Positions 7,058-7,165 of a stretch of 7,165 nt of DNA are shown here, piece after piece. The stretch is from Planctomycetota bacterium. Its GTDB lineage: Bacteria; Planctomycetota; UBA11346. The notes beneath the pieces are model-generated. The model did not search any database, was not told where the DNA came from, and worked only from the letters and a program-made list of their open reading frames with translations. The position numbers were made by a program, and so were the translations under genes. Each line of letters opens with the position of its first letter. Position 1 is the first letter of the stretch. The stretch spans positions 1 through 7,165 of the forward strand of contig JACDGQ010000158.1 of assembly GCA_013821615.1 (NCBI GenBank), written 5' to 3'.

Positions 7058-7165
7058 GCCTGGTGCGCCTGTTCTCGTTCTTCGACGACCACCCGCCAAC
7101 GCCGCGCGCGCTGACGGCCTCGCTGCTTCCGCCGTGCGCGCCTGCTGCCAGCGCGGTGCCGCGCG
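7054..7165 (+). CDS. N-terminal fragment of an unknown protein, coupled to the GbsR-like gene (runs off the right edge)
   Basis: The frame opens with an ATG that overlaps the regulator's TGA (ATGA) and stays open for 37 codons to the window end. The peptide begins MSLVRLFSFFDDHPPTPRAL and continues with an Ala/Pro-rich stretch. No domain can be recognised in so short a piece, and it does not look like a signal peptide. The strong ribosome site and the overlap make a real gene likely, expressed with and probably controlled by the regulator. Its identity would reveal what the regulator senses. Confidence 0.65.
   Translation, partial: MSLVRLFSFFDDHPPTPRALTASLLPPCAPAASAVPR

Overview
The window is about 7.2 kb of high-GC bacterial DNA. 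By eye it is roughly two-thirds G+C, with strongly GC-biased third codon positions. It looks like a chromosomal region of a Gram-negative bacterium: there is a periplasm-facing DsbD-type thiol-disulfide exporter, a sigma-54 activator, and Shine-Dalgarno-led genes. The phylum cannot be fixed from this sequence. The DsbD membrane core (MPCTYPMIPFTLNFF, TFAVTAFTCTAP) and the AspRS tail resemble the versions common outside the enteric bacteria, for example in Bacteroidetes, Verrucomicrobia and Planctomycetes. That is an impression, not a placement. No transposase, phage gene, CRISPR array, tRNA or rRNA was seen.

The left half is on the minus strand. In order of transcription it holds aspS (2055-3851), a 407-bp repeat-rich spacer, an orphan GAF-AAA+-Fis sigma-54 activator (151-1647), and after 54 bp the likely start of another protein that leaves the window (96 to <1). 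The right half is on the plus strand. It holds a DsbD-like protein (4126-6123) divergent from aspS across a 274-bp promoter region, a 385-bp spacer with a large hairpin repeat, a GbsR/MarR-family repressor (6509-7057), and an ATGA-coupled downstream gene cut by the window edge (7054 to >7165).

These genes do not form one obvious pathway. AspS is housekeeping, the DsbD-like protein carries reductant to the periplasm, and the two regulators look local. The GbsR-like regulator probably represses itself and the gene coupled to it through an 18-bp palindrome 15 bp before its start codon.

The most notable observations are as follows. (1) The DsbD-like protein has its CVNC thioredoxin domain between the N-terminal domain and the membrane domain, not at the C-terminus. 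(2) AspRS carries His31 and Gly82, the pair linked to non-discriminating AspRS, which predicts tRNA-dependent Asn-tRNA synthesis. (3) Just after aspS there is a perfect 35-bp inverted repeat built from tandem GTCCGGAA octamers around a 123-bp loop. (4) A second, unrelated 29-bp inverted repeat follows the DsbD-like gene.
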